Source: Bacteroidota bacterium
Lineage (GTDB): Bacteria; Bacteroidota; Bacteroidia; Cytophagales; Cyclobacteriaceae
Reading direction: 5' to 3'
Assembly (NCBI GenBank): GCA_018267195.1
Contig: JAFDYY010000017.1
Location: forward strand, 1 to 56,741
Length of the DNA: 56,741 nt
Shown: in pieces, positions 17,894-26,692 of the stretch
Numbering within the stretch: the stretch's first letter is position 1
Layout: every line of letters begins with the position of its first letter
The notes under the pieces: model-generated
Database searches by the model: none
Told to the model about the DNA's origin: nothing
The model's input: only the letters and a program-made list of their open reading frames with translations
Program-made: the position numbers and the translations under genes

Positions 17894-18838
17894 CTAAAAC
17901 CCATCATTTTCTTCTTTCTTTGCCTCCTGTTTTTTTACAGGCTTTTTAGGCTCCACAACATCCGGATTTTTTTTAGGTAATGTATCGGACGATTTTTCTT
18001 TTTTCCTGAATAAGCCAGCCAATCCTTTTTTCTTTTTCACAACCGACTGTTGTTCGGGCTTGGTAGAGCGTATGTTTCCGGTAGAATCGGGCAGGTCGCG
18101 CAAGTCTTCAAAAGAAGTAGTGGTAACCGAATCTTTCTTAGGAGTCGGCAGGTTTTTTTCTTTTGATTTTTTCTTAAACAGATGTTTTAACCGCGAAAAA
18201 AATCCTTCTTTTTTTGCTGTCTTTATTCGGCCCTCGGCCTCAGCCTGTTTAAGCGCCAGGCGAACATCGGGTAAAACCAGGATATCGCGGAAATACCACA
18301 TATAGTTATCCTGATCTACATTAAATTTTTCTTTGGCCAGAGAGATTACATAAACACTATCTTCTCCACGATTATTTTCTCTTGGCTTTGTTCCTTTAGC
18401 AGAAAGCGTATCAGTTACACTCCGAGCTGCACTATCCAGCGCTTTTTTAATAGCATTTGAATCGGCCTCTTCCTTTTTAGGATAGACGGGCTTCATCGGC
18501 AATGTTTGCAAGGCTTTCAGTGCTTTTTTATAAGTTTTTGCCGGAAGTAAAAGATACCGATCCTTTTTTACACGTCTAACTATAGGCAGCGCAGGAGCCT
18601 GTACTACTAAACTCTTATCCCAGGCGGAATCGCGGACTGGCAGGGTGATGGTTTTGCTGTTGCTCGCTAAAATTTCTTGTGGTTTTGATTTGTCTTCATT
18701 GTAGAGCATGAAGTTGTTTTTTACCACTGTTTTATCAAAAACAAAAGCACTCTGGTAGGCCGGGCAAATGACACGCTGAGTCAGGCAACCGGTAAGAGCG
18801 GCTGCACTTAGGAAGACATAGATAAAAGCCCGAAGCAT
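17894..18838 (-). CDS. Lysine-rich putative lipoprotein of unknown function
   Basis: A protein of 314 residues. The N-terminus is a lipoprotein signal with lipobox Leu-Thr-Gly-Cys at about 15-18. The first 190 residues look folded, with one stretch mentioning a Met-Trp-Tyr-Phe-Arg-Asp-Ile motif near 180. The last 120 residues are very rich in Lys, Ser, Pro and Glu (runs of Lys-Lys-Lys-Gly and Lys-Lys-Pro-Val-Lys) and are probably disordered. Repeated words around Leu-Phe-Lys-Lys-Lys and Leu-Phe-Arg-Lys-Lys occur there. I do not recognise the family. It stands alone on the minus strand with no obvious partner; an envelope location and contact with acidic polymers through the basic tail are guesses. 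Confidence 0.7.
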   Translation of the reverse strand: MLRAFIYVFLSAAALTGCLTQRVICPAYQSAFVFDKTVVKNNFMLYNEDKSKPQEILASNSKTITLPVRDSAWDKSLVVQAPALPIVRRVKKDRYLLLPAKTYKKALKALQTLPMKPVYPKKEEADSNAIKKALDSAARSVTDTLSAKGTKPRENNRGEDSVYVISLAKEKFNVDQDNYMWYFRDILVLPDVRLALKQAEAEGRIKTAKKEGFFSRLKHLFKKKSKEKNLPTPKKDSVTTTSFEDLRDLPDSTGNIRSTKPEQQSVVKKKKGLAGLFRKKEKSSDTLPKKNPDVVEPKKPVKKQEAKKEENDGF

Positions 18839-18941
18839 CCTTTTAGACTATTGGCAAACTGTAAAAATAAAAAATTAACTCAAGTAATTCATATGATGTA
18901 AGAAAAGTAACCTAATGGTAAGCGTTTCATGGTCAGTGGGC

Positions 18942-19292
18942 TTATCGTTTAGAGGGTTTTTTTTTACTTGAACCGGCCTTTGCAGCCACCAAACCATACG
19001 AGTGATCAATCCATTCTTTCAGCAGGGAATCGGGTATAGATCGCTCCATACGTATCGTATTCCAGTGTTTCTTATTCATGTGGTAGCCCGGGAGAACAAA
19101 GGAATACCGTTCGCGCAAAAATTGTGCTTTCTCCGGGTCGCATTTCAAGTTGATACTTTCAAATGAATCGATATCGGTTAAGGCAAATATTTTTCCATTT
19201 ACTTTATATACCAAGGTATTCTCACCAAACGGAAACTCTTCCGTTACTCCCTCCTTTTGCAGGCAGTGATTACGAAATAGTTCTATGTCCAC
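18942..19292 (-). CDS. MmcQ/YjbR family protein
   Basis: A protein of 116 residues of the MmcQ/YjbR type. Typical traits are the opening Phe-Arg-x-His-Cys-Leu, Glu-Glu-x-Phe-Pro-Phe-Gly, Leu-Val-Tyr-Lys-Val-Asn-Gly-Lys-Ile-Phe-Ala, and near the end Met-Asn-Lys-Lys-His-Trp-Asn-Thr with a Leu-Leu-x-x-Trp-Ile-Asp-His-Ser-Tyr helix. The family has a CyaY-like fold and is often called DNA-binding, but its role is not established. A basic Ser/Lys tail closes the protein. Its start overlaps the end of the small membrane protein gene by 10 bases, so it is the third gene of the ispG unit. Confidence 0.9.
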   Translation of the reverse strand: MDIELFRNHCLQKEGVTEEFPFGENTLVYKVNGKIFALTDIDSFESINLKCDPEKAQFLRERYSFVLPGYHMNKKHWNTIRMERSIPDSLLKEWIDHSYGLVAAKAGSSKKKPSKR

Positions 19293-19492
19293 AGAAAATG
19301 TTTCAGCAGAAAATAAATGACCGCTGCCAGAAAAATAACAATAGAAATTTTATTTACGCCATGCATCATTTTAAGATTGATATTACTGGGCCTGGCCGGA
19401 TCCTTCCGTCTGAAAAAGTAACCGCCTACCTCGCCCAGCGAAAAGAATTCTTTGAACGATAGTTTTTTATTTTCGTCTGATCCATTTTCCAT
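19283..19492 (-). CDS. Small single-pass membrane protein behind ispG
   Basis: A protein of 69 residues. The N-terminal 45 residues are soluble, with Phe-Lys-Glu-Phe-Phe-Ser-Leu-Gly-Glu-Val-Gly-Gly-Tyr-Phe-Phe-Arg-Arg and a Lys-Met-Met-His-Gly-Asn-Lys-like basic stretch. One hydrophobic segment follows (about 48-66). It resembles a small conserved Bacteroidota family (possibly DUF6728, from memory). It begins 2 bases after the ispG stop and overlaps the next gene by 10 bases, so translation is probably coupled. Function unknown. Confidence 0.8.
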   Translation of the reverse strand: MENGSDENKKLSFKEFFSLGEVGGYFFRRKDPARPSNINLKMMHGVNKISIVIFLAAVIYFLLKHFLWT

Positions 19493-19494
19493 AG

Positions 19495-21450
19495 TTATTC
19501 TGCTTTAATTGGTTCCGGTATCTCTACCCAATTGTTATCTTCTTTAATTAAGTCTATCAACTGCTCTACGGCCTGTTCGGCCGGTACATTTTTTTTTACT
19601 ACTTCTTTGCCCCGGTATAAGGTAATTCTTCCCGGCCCGGAGCCTACATACCCATAATCAGCATCGGCCATTTCTCCGGGGCCATTTACAATGCAACCCA
19701 TAATTCCAATTTTTACACCTTTCAGATGACTGGTGCGTAACCGAATTTTTGCCGTAGTCTCTTGCAGATCAAATAAAGTTCTGCCACAAGATGGGCACGA
19801 AATATATTCTGTTTTAGAAATTCGGGTTCGGGTGGCCTGCAAAATAGTAAACGCAGTTTCATTGATAATCTTATGCGAAGTACCCTGAGCCTTTAAAAAA
19901 ATTCCATCACCCAGTCCATCAACCAGCAGCCCGCCTGCGTCTGTAGCAGCATACAGTTGAAATTCATTGGACGAAGCGTTATAGTTTCTCTCAATAACGA
20001 CCGGAACGGCACACGCATTATTGATCAGTTCAACCGCTACCCCACGAAGCTCTGCCATAGCGTGCTCGGTAATCGTATAAACTATAACTACGGCCGTTGA
20101 ATCATTTTTTAATTGAGTAATTAATTCTTGGGTGAGCTCCTTAAAATTTATTCTAACAAAATTTAAACGAGCCGACTTATCATTAGCGTGCCGGTAGGCT
20201 GAGGCAGAAAACAAAGGATACGACTGCGTATGATTTTTTATACTTAGCCAGGTTGTGTAGTCAGCTATTACACCCAATGTGCCGGGTATTTCAAAATCAA
20301 TTTTTTGTTGGCCTACATATATATAATCGCAAGCCATATCGGTAATGTTCCATTTATCCAAGGGTACAGAATAGTGGTACCCCAACGCAAACAGGGAAGC
20401 CGGAACTATGTTTTCTTTTTCAGAAAAATCGGCTATAACACGAGGCACCTGGTGTGCTCCTATATTAATCACTTCGTGCGTCTGCCTGCGGGCATATTCA
20501 AAAGGGTTAACAGGGTAATTTTTTATTTCCGGCAACGGATAAGACGAACTTCTGTTCTTATACCGGTTGGCCAATTGTTGAGCCACCGGTACCTCGGCTT
20601 CGGGCTCTTCGGTAAGTGAAACCCGAATCGTATCGCCTAAGCCATCCTCAAGCAAGGTGCCAATACCAACAGAAGATTTGATTCGCCCATCTTCACCATC
20701 GCCTGCTTCTGTTACTCCCAGATGCAACGGATAAGGTTTAAATTTTTCTTCGTTTAGTTTATGTACCAACAACCGATAGGCCTCTATCATTACCTTAGGG
20801 TTGCTGGCTTTCATCGAAAGCACTGTATTATAAAAGTGCAGGTCTTCGCAGATGCGTAAAAATTCCAGCGCACTTTCTACCATACCCAGTGGAGTATCTC
20901 CATACCGACTCATGATGCGATCAGATAATGAGCCATGGTTGGTGCCAATGCGCATAGCCGTGCCGTACTCCTTACATATTTTTACCAATGGAGAAAATTT
21001 TTGTCGGATACGATCCAGTTCAGCCGAGTAAGAAGCATTGGTATAATCAATTTCTTCAAATTTTTTTTTATCGGCATAATTGCCCGGATTAATCCGTACT
21101 TTTTCTACTATGCGGGCGGCTAATTCAGCGGCATTCGGTGTAAAATGGATATCGGCAACCAGTGGTACAGAGTAACCGCGTAAGCGTAAACGCTTTTTTA
21201 TCTCTTGCAGGTTTTGAGCTTCTTTTATACTGGGTGCGGTAATGCGTACATATTCGCAGCCGGCTTGTACCATACGAATGGCCTGCTCTACTGAACCTTC
21301 TGTATCCATGGTATCTACGGTAGTCATCGATTGAATACGAATGGGGTTCATACCCCCCATCGGCACATCCCCCACCGTTACCTCTACCGTTTCCCTACGG
21401 CTGTATTCCGTCAAGGAATGGCAATACTTATTCAGTAAATCAGATGACAT
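19495..21450 (-). CDS. ispG: 4-hydroxy-3-methylbut-2-enyl diphosphate synthase, long form
   Basis: This is the GcpE enzyme, 651 residues. It reduces methylerythritol cyclodiphosphate to hydroxymethylbutenyl diphosphate with a 4Fe-4S cluster, the penultimate step of the MEP isoprenoid pathway, in the cytoplasm. The N-terminal TIM barrel starts with Val-Gly-Asp-Val-Pro-Met-Gly-Gly and Ile-Gln-Ser-Met-Thr. The cluster ligands are Cys552 and Cys555 (Cys-Pro-Ser-Cys-Gly-Arg) and Cys586, with Glu593 in Cys-Ile-Val-Asn-Gly-Pro-Gly-Glu. The insert of roughly 250 residues between barrel and Fe-S domain marks the long form found in Bacteroidota, Chlamydiae and plants; the common bacterial form is about 370 residues. 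It heads a unit with two small genes. Confidence 0.97.
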   Translation of the reverse strand: MSSDLLNKYCHSLTEYSRRETVEVTVGDVPMGGMNPIRIQSMTTVDTMDTEGSVEQAIRMVQAGCEYVRITAPSIKEAQNLQEIKKRLRLRGYSVPLVADIHFTPNAAELAARIVEKVRINPGNYADKKKFEEIDYTNASYSAELDRIRQKFSPLVKICKEYGTAMRIGTNHGSLSDRIMSRYGDTPLGMVESALEFLRICEDLHFYNTVLSMKASNPKVMIEAYRLLVHKLNEEKFKPYPLHLGVTEAGDGEDGRIKSSVGIGTLLEDGLGDTIRVSLTEEPEAEVPVAQQLANRYKNRSSSYPLPEIKNYPVNPFEYARRQTHEVINIGAHQVPRVIADFSEKENIVPASLFALGYHYSVPLDKWNITDMACDYIYVGQQKIDFEIPGTLGVIADYTTWLSIKNHTQSYPLFSASAYRHANDKSARLNFVRINFKELTQELITQLKNDSTAVVIVYTITEHAMAELRGVAVELINNACAVPVVIERNYNASSNEFQLYAATDAGGLLVDGLGDGIFLKAQGTSHKIINETAFTILQATRTRISKTEYISCPSCGRTLFDLQETTAKIRLRTSHLKGVKIGIMGCIVNGPGEMADADYGYVGSGPGRITLYRGKEVVKKNVPAEQAVEQLIDLIKEDNNWVEIPEPIKAE

Positions 21451-21466
21451 TACAAAGTCCGTTTTT

Positions 21467-21481
21467 TTAACGACAAAAATA
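21467..21481 (-). promoter_or_regulatory. Putative promoter -7 box of ispG
   Basis: On the minus strand the box TATTTTTG (21481 to 21474) matches the Bacteroidota sigma consensus TAnnTTTG and lies 24 bases before the ispG start. A -33 TTG at the usual distance is not clear (TTC instead), so this is a partial match. Confidence 0.4.
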
Positions 21482-21522
21482 GTGGATAATCATTTATGAA
21501 GAATAAGAAAACATAGGTTGTT

Positions 21523-23430
21523 TCAGTTACGCATTTTATGCAAAAGCCAGTGTTCATCGTAGTACAGCACGCCCTTATCTATTAACTCCCGTAGGGCCAC
21601 AATAAAAACTTCCTTATCTCTGGGAGCAATTGATTCTTCAAGTTCATCCGGAGAATACGGTTGTTGATTTACTAATTGAACAATTTGTTCTATGTAATCA
21701 TTCAGTAAAAAACTATTTTCCTTTTTCCTTTTATCGATGCACACATCGCACAGGCCGCAATCGGCAAATGTTTCTTCACCAAAATACGACTGAAGAATCT
21801 GCATCCGGCAACGATGATGTTGTTCGGCATAATCTATTACAGCTTGCATTTTATTGAAGTGCAATTTTCTACGGTATTCCAGCTCCCGGTGGTCAATGGG
21901 TAAGTTCCCTGCATCTTGCCGGGCTAACACAAAGGTAATCTGAGGCATGTCGGATGCCGGCTCATACGATAAAACCTGTAACTGCTGAAGTTGCCTTAGT
22001 TTTTCTTTCACATCAGCCACGGTAAGTTGTAAGGCTTTAGCCACTTGGTTTTCAGCTATCTCTACAAACTCAGAAAATAACAAGGCGCCATAGAGACGTA
22101 AAAACATTTTAATCAGTGGATCGAATTTGGCATTGGCTACCTGAAAGGCATACACCCTTTTTTTATCAATGAGGAAATGTAAGCGTGAGGGCCGGTGAAA
22201 ACCTTCATTTAAAATAAACAAACCAAACTCTTCCATTTTTTTTAGTGCGGAGAATACGGCCGCTGGTTGATGTTGGTATTTTTTTGAAAATTGTTCCAGA
22301 TCAAATTCAAATGTTTCGCCTTGTGCACTCCCTTCCGCCAATTGATAATAATTGGCTACGGCCTGATATATTTTTTTAAGGTATTCGATCGATGGTTCTT
22401 TCTGTTCTGTTTTGCTTTTCAGGCTTTGTATATCCGCTTCATGAAATAAAATGGTGGCATAACTTCGTTTGCCATCGCGACCGGCACGGCCTGCCTCCTG
22501 GTAGTATGATTCTAAATCTTCGGGGAGATCAAAATGTATTACCGTTCGCACATTGGCTTTATTTATACCCATACCAAAAGCATTGGTGGCTATCATTACC
22601 CGTGCCCGGTTATCTATCCAATCTTGCTGCCGGATGGCTCGATCGGATGCAGCAAGACCGGCATGATAAAATTGAGAGCTAATTTGATTCTTACCTAAAA
22701 ATGCAGCTAATGTTTCGGTTAATTTGCGTGAGCGTGTATAGACAATGGCGGGCCCGGGAACTTTTTGAAGAATCTCTACCATTTTTTTTTCTTTGGCCTC
22801 TGTTCTGCGCACAACTAACGAAAAGTTTTCGCGCAAAAAACTTTTCTGAAAAAGAACCTCATTCCTAAGGTGTAGTTTTTCTATTATATCTGTACGCACG
22901 CGAGCTGTGGCGGATGCTGTAAGGGCCATAAATGGAACACCCGGTTTCCATTCGCGGAGCGATGAAATTTGTAAATAGGGCGGCCTGAAATCATAGCCCC
23001 ATTGCGAAATACAATGCGCCTCGTCTATGGCCACTAAGTTTACATTCATGCGCTTAAAACGTTCTTTAAAAATTTCTGTTTGCAAGCGTTCGGGCGATAC
23101 GTAAAGAAATTTTTCTTTTCCATAGACACAGTTATCTAAAGCAATATCTATCTCGGTCCGGCTCATACCGGAATAAACTGCCAATGCCGAAATATTCTTT
23201 TTTTTTAGTTGCTGTACCTGATCCTGCATTAACGCAATCAGCGGAGTTACCACAATGCACACACCTTCTTTCATCAGCGAAGCCACTTGGAAGCAAATAG
23301 ATTTTCCGGCTCCGGTGGGGAGAATGGCCAACACATCTTTTCCGGCAAGAAATGCATCTATAATTTCAGCCTGTGGCGAACGAAATGTGGTATAGTGCCA
23401 ATGTTTATTTAAAACCTGTAGAGGTGTCAA
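21523..23430 (-). CDS. recQ: ATP-dependent DNA helicase, RecQ family
   Basis: A protein of 635 residues, a 3'-5' superfamily 2 helicase for recombination and repair. The start is TTG at 23430, fixed by the conserved opening Leu-Asn-Lys-His-Trp-x-Tyr-x-x-Phe-Arg. Walker A is Leu-Pro-Thr-Gly-Ala-Gly-Lys-Ser (37-44), followed by the DEAH box at 136-139 and Ser-Gln-Trp-Gly-Tyr-Asp-Phe-Arg-Pro. A helicase C domain has Gln-Glu-Ala-Gly-Arg-Ala-Gly-Arg-Asp-Gly. The zinc site (about 520-545) has four Cys in the Cys-x-x-Cys-x-x-Cys cluster. The C-terminus is short and lacks a recognisable HRDC domain. It lies 25 bases after the echA-like gene, in a run with comEC. Confidence 0.95.
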   Translation of the reverse strand: MTPLQVLNKHWHYTTFRSPQAEIIDAFLAGKDVLAILPTGAGKSICFQVASLMKEGVCIVVTPLIALMQDQVQQLKKKNISALAVYSGMSRTEIDIALDNCVYGKEKFLYVSPERLQTEIFKERFKRMNVNLVAIDEAHCISQWGYDFRPPYLQISSLREWKPGVPFMALTASATARVRTDIIEKLHLRNEVLFQKSFLRENFSLVVRRTEAKEKKMVEILQKVPGPAIVYTRSRKLTETLAAFLGKNQISSQFYHAGLAASDRAIRQQDWIDNRARVMIATNAFGMGINKANVRTVIHFDLPEDLESYYQEAGRAGRDGKRSYATILFHEADIQSLKSKTEQKEPSIEYLKKIYQAVANYYQLAEGSAQGETFEFDLEQFSKKYQHQPAAVFSALKKMEEFGLFILNEGFHRPSRLHFLIDKKRVYAFQVANAKFDPLIKMFLRLYGALLFSEFVEIAENQVAKALQLTVADVKEKLRQLQQLQVLSYEPASDMPQITFVLARQDAGNLPIDHRELEYRRKLHFNKMQAVIDYAEQHHRCRMQILQSYFGEETFADCGLCDVCIDKRKKENSFLLNDYIEQIVQLVNQQPYSPDELEESIAPRDKEVFIVALRELIDKGVLYYDEHWLLHKMRN

Positions 23431-23455
23431 CAGCGATTCATTTAAAGCGATCTAT

Positions 23456-24229
23456 TTACCAAGACAATTTTTCTTTATTTAAAAAGGCACGGATTCCTTT
23501 TTTACAATCGTCCGATGCTCTTGCTTCTGCGTTTTGAGTAGCCGCATATTGCAACGCTTCTAATAAGTTCATACCCTGCACAGCATCGATCATTTTTTTT
23601 GTTGTTTGCATGGAATGTCCCGAATTATTCTTAATTAATTTTTGGGCAAAACTAAAAACGGATTCACTTAGTGCCTCGGGGTTAACCACTTCATGGCATA
23701 AACCCCATTGTTGCGCTTCCCGGGCTTGATATAGTTCACCACTAAGTAAAAGATGTCGTGCCTTTTGTTCGCCTATTTTCCTAATTAAAAAAACCAACAC
23801 CAAGGCAGGCACAAAACCGATTCTTACTTCGGTATATCCAAACTTAGCTTCAGGCACAGCCCATACAAAATCGCACACCGTAGTAAGACCACAACCACCA
23901 GCCAATGCATGGCCCTGTACTTCGGCTATCACTACTTTTTTAAATTGATAAATTTTTAAAAACAACTCTTTTAACTGATTCGAGTCGGCAAAATTTTCTT
24001 CCCATGAATTGGTTTGCATTTGTTGTAGCGATTGCAAATCTGCCCCTGCACAAAAGGCCTCGCCTGTGGCGCGGAGTACTACCACTTTCACCGTTTGATC
24101 TTCTTCAGCCAAACTAAAAGCCTGTTGCAACTCGCTTACCATTTCATAGCTAAGGGCATTTCGCTTTTCAGGACGATTAAGGGTAATGTACCCAATTCGT
24201 TCTTTTACATCAAATAAAACCAGTTTCAT
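23456..24229 (-). CDS. Enoyl-CoA hydratase/isomerase (crotonase) family protein
   Basis: A protein of 257 residues with the crotonase fold. It opens Ile-Gly-Tyr-Ile-Thr-Leu-Asn-Arg-Pro-Glu-Lys-Arg-Asn-Ala-Leu. The oxyanion-hole motifs are Ala-Phe-Cys-Ala-Gly-Ala-Asp-Leu (about 57-64) and His-Ala-Leu-Ala-Gly-Gly-Cys-Gly (about 106-113). The segment Phe-Gly-Tyr-Thr-Glu-Val-Arg-Ile-Gly-Phe supplies the usual active-site region. It hydrates or isomerises an acyl-CoA in the cytoplasm; the similarity is closest to general enoyl-CoA or methylglutaconyl-CoA hydratases, so the exact substrate is open. It starts 5 bases after comEC and precedes recQ by 25 bases. Confidence 0.9.
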   Translation of the reverse strand: MKLVLFDVKERIGYITLNRPEKRNALSYEMVSELQQAFSLAEEDQTVKVVVLRATGEAFCAGADLQSLQQMQTNSWEENFADSNQLKELFLKIYQFKKVVIAEVQGHALAGGCGLTTVCDFVWAVPEAKFGYTEVRIGFVPALVLVFLIRKIGEQKARHLLLSGELYQAREAQQWGLCHEVVNPEALSESVFSFAQKLIKNNSGHSMQTTKKMIDAVQGMNLLEALQYAATQNAEARASDDCKKGIRAFLNKEKLSW

Positions 24230-24234
24230 GTTGC

Positions 24235-26313
24235 TTATTGAATAAATGCATTTTTCTTTCCAGAAGTAAAAATTTTCGACTGTGAAGTTATTTGTGATGA
24301 CATACTCTGAACATAAAAATCAGAATTACTTCCGTCAAAAAAAATTTGTTTAATCAGCAATCCATTTAATTCCTTTTTAGACAGCGCCTGATGGCCTACT
24401 ATCAACATCTCCATATTTATATTCGTTGGTAAAAGATGATCACGCGAAATAATTCTTGCCTGCCATCTGTTATCCCATCTCAGATAATAAACACCCTTTA
24501 CCATTTTCTGAAAAGGAATATCTGTATGAACACTCGCGATGCCATGTATAAGCCGGTTCGGTTGAATATGAAACCGAATCTGATCGTGATCGGCAACTAA
24601 AGAAGAATCGGCAATAAAATAAGAATGGCCTCGGTCGATAAATTCCATTGCCTGATGGCCTTTTATAGCGTAACTAATCCATTGTTTTTGATTTACCTCC
24701 TGGCTGAAATGAAACCATGTTGTAATTAAAAAAACAACAGATACCAAAAAAGAAAGGTAAAGCCATTGTATCTTTCTAAACTGCACAAGCAATATCAGTG
24801 CAATCAATATGACAAAGAGCAGCCAACATTGAAAAATCGAAATATGAATATTATTGATCAGGCTAAACGGCAGAGATTCAGTCGCAAAAACGATCCCATT
24901 TAAAATTCTAACCAACCACCCCACTGCCCATCCCATAACAATGGCCACGGGGGTAATAAAACTGATAGCCAACATAGCCATACCGGCCAACAACACCAGT
25001 GTAGAAAGCGGGATAACAAAAAGATTGCTTACCAGAAAATAAGTAGGAAACTGATGGAAATACAACAAACTCAATACAAATGTAGCCAACTGAGCCGCTA
25101 TCGAAATACACGTCATCTGCCATATCCAGTCTCCGATGCGGTTTTTAATTTCCCACAAATGATAGATCGGCTGCTGTAAATAAACAATACCGAATACGGC
25201 CAAATACGAAAGTTGAAATCCAACTGACATTATCAGGTAAGGATTGTATAATAACAAAACAAAGGCAGACGTTGCCAGTGTATTATAAATGTTGGTGCGA
25301 ATACCGAATGGTCTCGCCAGGGCTACAAACGAAAACATAGCCACCGCCCGTAGTACCGATGGCGACAGGCCGGTAATAAATGCAAATGACCAAAGTAAAA
25401 CTAAGCTTACCAAGGCCACTACCCATTTACTGCCGCGAAATTTTTCTGCTGGTTTAAATAAAAAAAGAATGATGGCATAGATGATGCCCACATGCATACC
25501 CGATACGGCCAAAACATGCAATGCACCGCTGGCCGCATACGCACTAATTGTATCATCATCAATAGCATCGGTTACACCCAATACCAAAGCAGACGCCACA
25601 GCTTGTTCATTTTTTCCGGGAATAAATTCTGCCAGTTTCTGAAGCGACCACTTCCTGGCTTCGTTGGCATAGTAGATCATACCCTTGGGTTCCCGGGCGG
25701 GTAAGCGCACATAATCAGTAGGTTTAATAAACAACTGATGTGTGATATTTTTAAAACTTAAAAAACGTTTAAAGTCAAACTCCCCCGGATTGGCAGGTGG
25801 GTTTATGGGTTGAGGGCTGCCATTTAAAATAATTCTGTCCCCATAGCGCAGGTTTATTTCAGGCACGTTGTTCTTAGCTATATATAAAAGCATTTTGCCC
25901 GTAGCCGGGTGCCAGTGGCTATTCGTTATGCTGTCGTCTGTTGTTTTAACCCGAATCAGTTCAACTTCTATTTTCCACGATTTGGCTTTTTCTTGCGGCA
26001 TACTTCTTACAACCGCCTCAAAAAATCCAACATGGCCGGTAACCTTAGATAGATGATCGGCATGACGTGTTACCATTTGGCCTTGCAGCCGGGCATATCC
26101 AAGAAAAAAAATTGTGGCTAATCCGATAATACCTGCCCAAAATGAAAACAACTCGCTTTTCCTTCCGGTTATTACAAAAAAAAGGAAAGCCAATATGGTC
26201 GCTGATAAAAAAATTGCTTTTCCGGAAAATATACCGGGCTGATAAATGGCTAATACAATTCCCCCGATAAAAAATACCGTAATACGGATCATCGGGTATG
26301 GGAGCCATTTCAT
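24235..26313 (-). CDS. comEC: ComEC/Rec2-type DNA uptake channel protein
   Basis: A protein of 692 residues in the inner membrane. A DUF4131-like N-terminus has membrane segments in the first 80 residues and an OB-like soluble part (about 90-230). The ComEC/Rec2 competence core (about 235-520) holds many membrane segments with the signature His-Val-Leu-Ala-Val-Ser-Gly-Met-His-Val-Gly. ComEC carries single-stranded DNA into the cytoplasm in transformation. The C-terminal 170 residues lack the metal-binding His-x-His-x-Asp-His motif of the metallo-beta-lactamase domain seen in many ComEC proteins, as is usual for shorter Bacteroidota versions. It is the first of the comEC, crotonase and recQ run. 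Confidence 0.93.
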   Translation of the reverse strand: MKWLPYPMIRITVFFIGGIVLAIYQPGIFSGKAIFLSATILAFLFFVITGRKSELFSFWAGIIGLATIFFLGYARLQGQMVTRHADHLSKVTGHVGFFEAVVRSMPQEKAKSWKIEVELIRVKTTDDSITNSHWHPATGKMLLYIAKNNVPEINLRYGDRIILNGSPQPINPPANPGEFDFKRFLSFKNITHQLFIKPTDYVRLPAREPKGMIYYANEARKWSLQKLAEFIPGKNEQAVASALVLGVTDAIDDDTISAYAASGALHVLAVSGMHVGIIYAIILFLFKPAEKFRGSKWVVALVSLVLLWSFAFITGLSPSVLRAVAMFSFVALARPFGIRTNIYNTLATSAFVLLLYNPYLIMSVGFQLSYLAVFGIVYLQQPIYHLWEIKNRIGDWIWQMTCISIAAQLATFVLSLLYFHQFPTYFLVSNLFVIPLSTLVLLAGMAMLAISFITPVAIVMGWAVGWLVRILNGIVFATESLPFSLINNIHISIFQCWLLFVILIALILLVQFRKIQWLYLSFLVSVVFLITTWFHFSQEVNQKQWISYAIKGHQAMEFIDRGHSYFIADSSLVADHDQIRFHIQPNRLIHGIASVHTDIPFQKMVKGVYYLRWDNRWQARIISRDHLLPTNINMEMLIVGHQALSKKELNGLLIKQIFFDGSNSDFYVQSMSSQITSQSKIFTSGKKNAFIQ

Positions 26314-26375
26314 TCCTGAAAGGTGATCAATTAATCATATAACTAAGCTAGGATTTTAAGGTACTTGCCAGTTAG

Positions 26376-26669
26376 TTAAGCGGAGATACCTTCAACCAAA
26401 ATCATTTTTGTGGCAGCACTCTGCTGGCGCATTGATTTAGCCAATGCGTATTCTTCTGAAGCCCACCATGCTTTCGCCAATTCCTTATTGGGGAATTCAA
26501 GAATAACTAACCGCTTGGGATCCCACTCACCTTCCAGCATTTCCGTTTTCGCTCCGCGAACAACAAACTTACCCTGGTACTTTTGTAATGTGCCGGGTGT
26601 TATTTTTTTATATTCCTCATAGCGAACCGGATCCTCAATTTCAATTTGAACAACAATATATGCACTCAT
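26376..26669 (-). CDS. DUF1330 family protein
   Basis: A protein of 97 residues with the DUF1330 pattern. The opening Ala-Tyr-Ile-Val-Val-Gln-Ile-Glu-Ile-Glu-Asp-Pro is followed by Tyr-Glu-Glu-Tyr, Lys-Phe-Val-Val-Arg-Gly-Ala, a Leu-Glu-Gly-Glu-Trp motif and Phe-Pro-Asn-Lys-Glu-Leu-Ala-Lys-Ala-Trp-Trp. The fold is a dimeric ferredoxin-like barrel; the function is unknown. It is 23 bases downstream of the phoH gene, probably read with it. Confidence 0.92.
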   Translation of the reverse strand: MSAYIVVQIEIEDPVRYEEYKKITPGTLQKYQGKFVVRGAKTEMLEGEWDPKRLVILEFPNKELAKAWWASEEYALAKSMRQQSAATKMILVEGISA

Positions 26670-26692
26670 AAGGTATCGGTAGTTAAGTTAAG

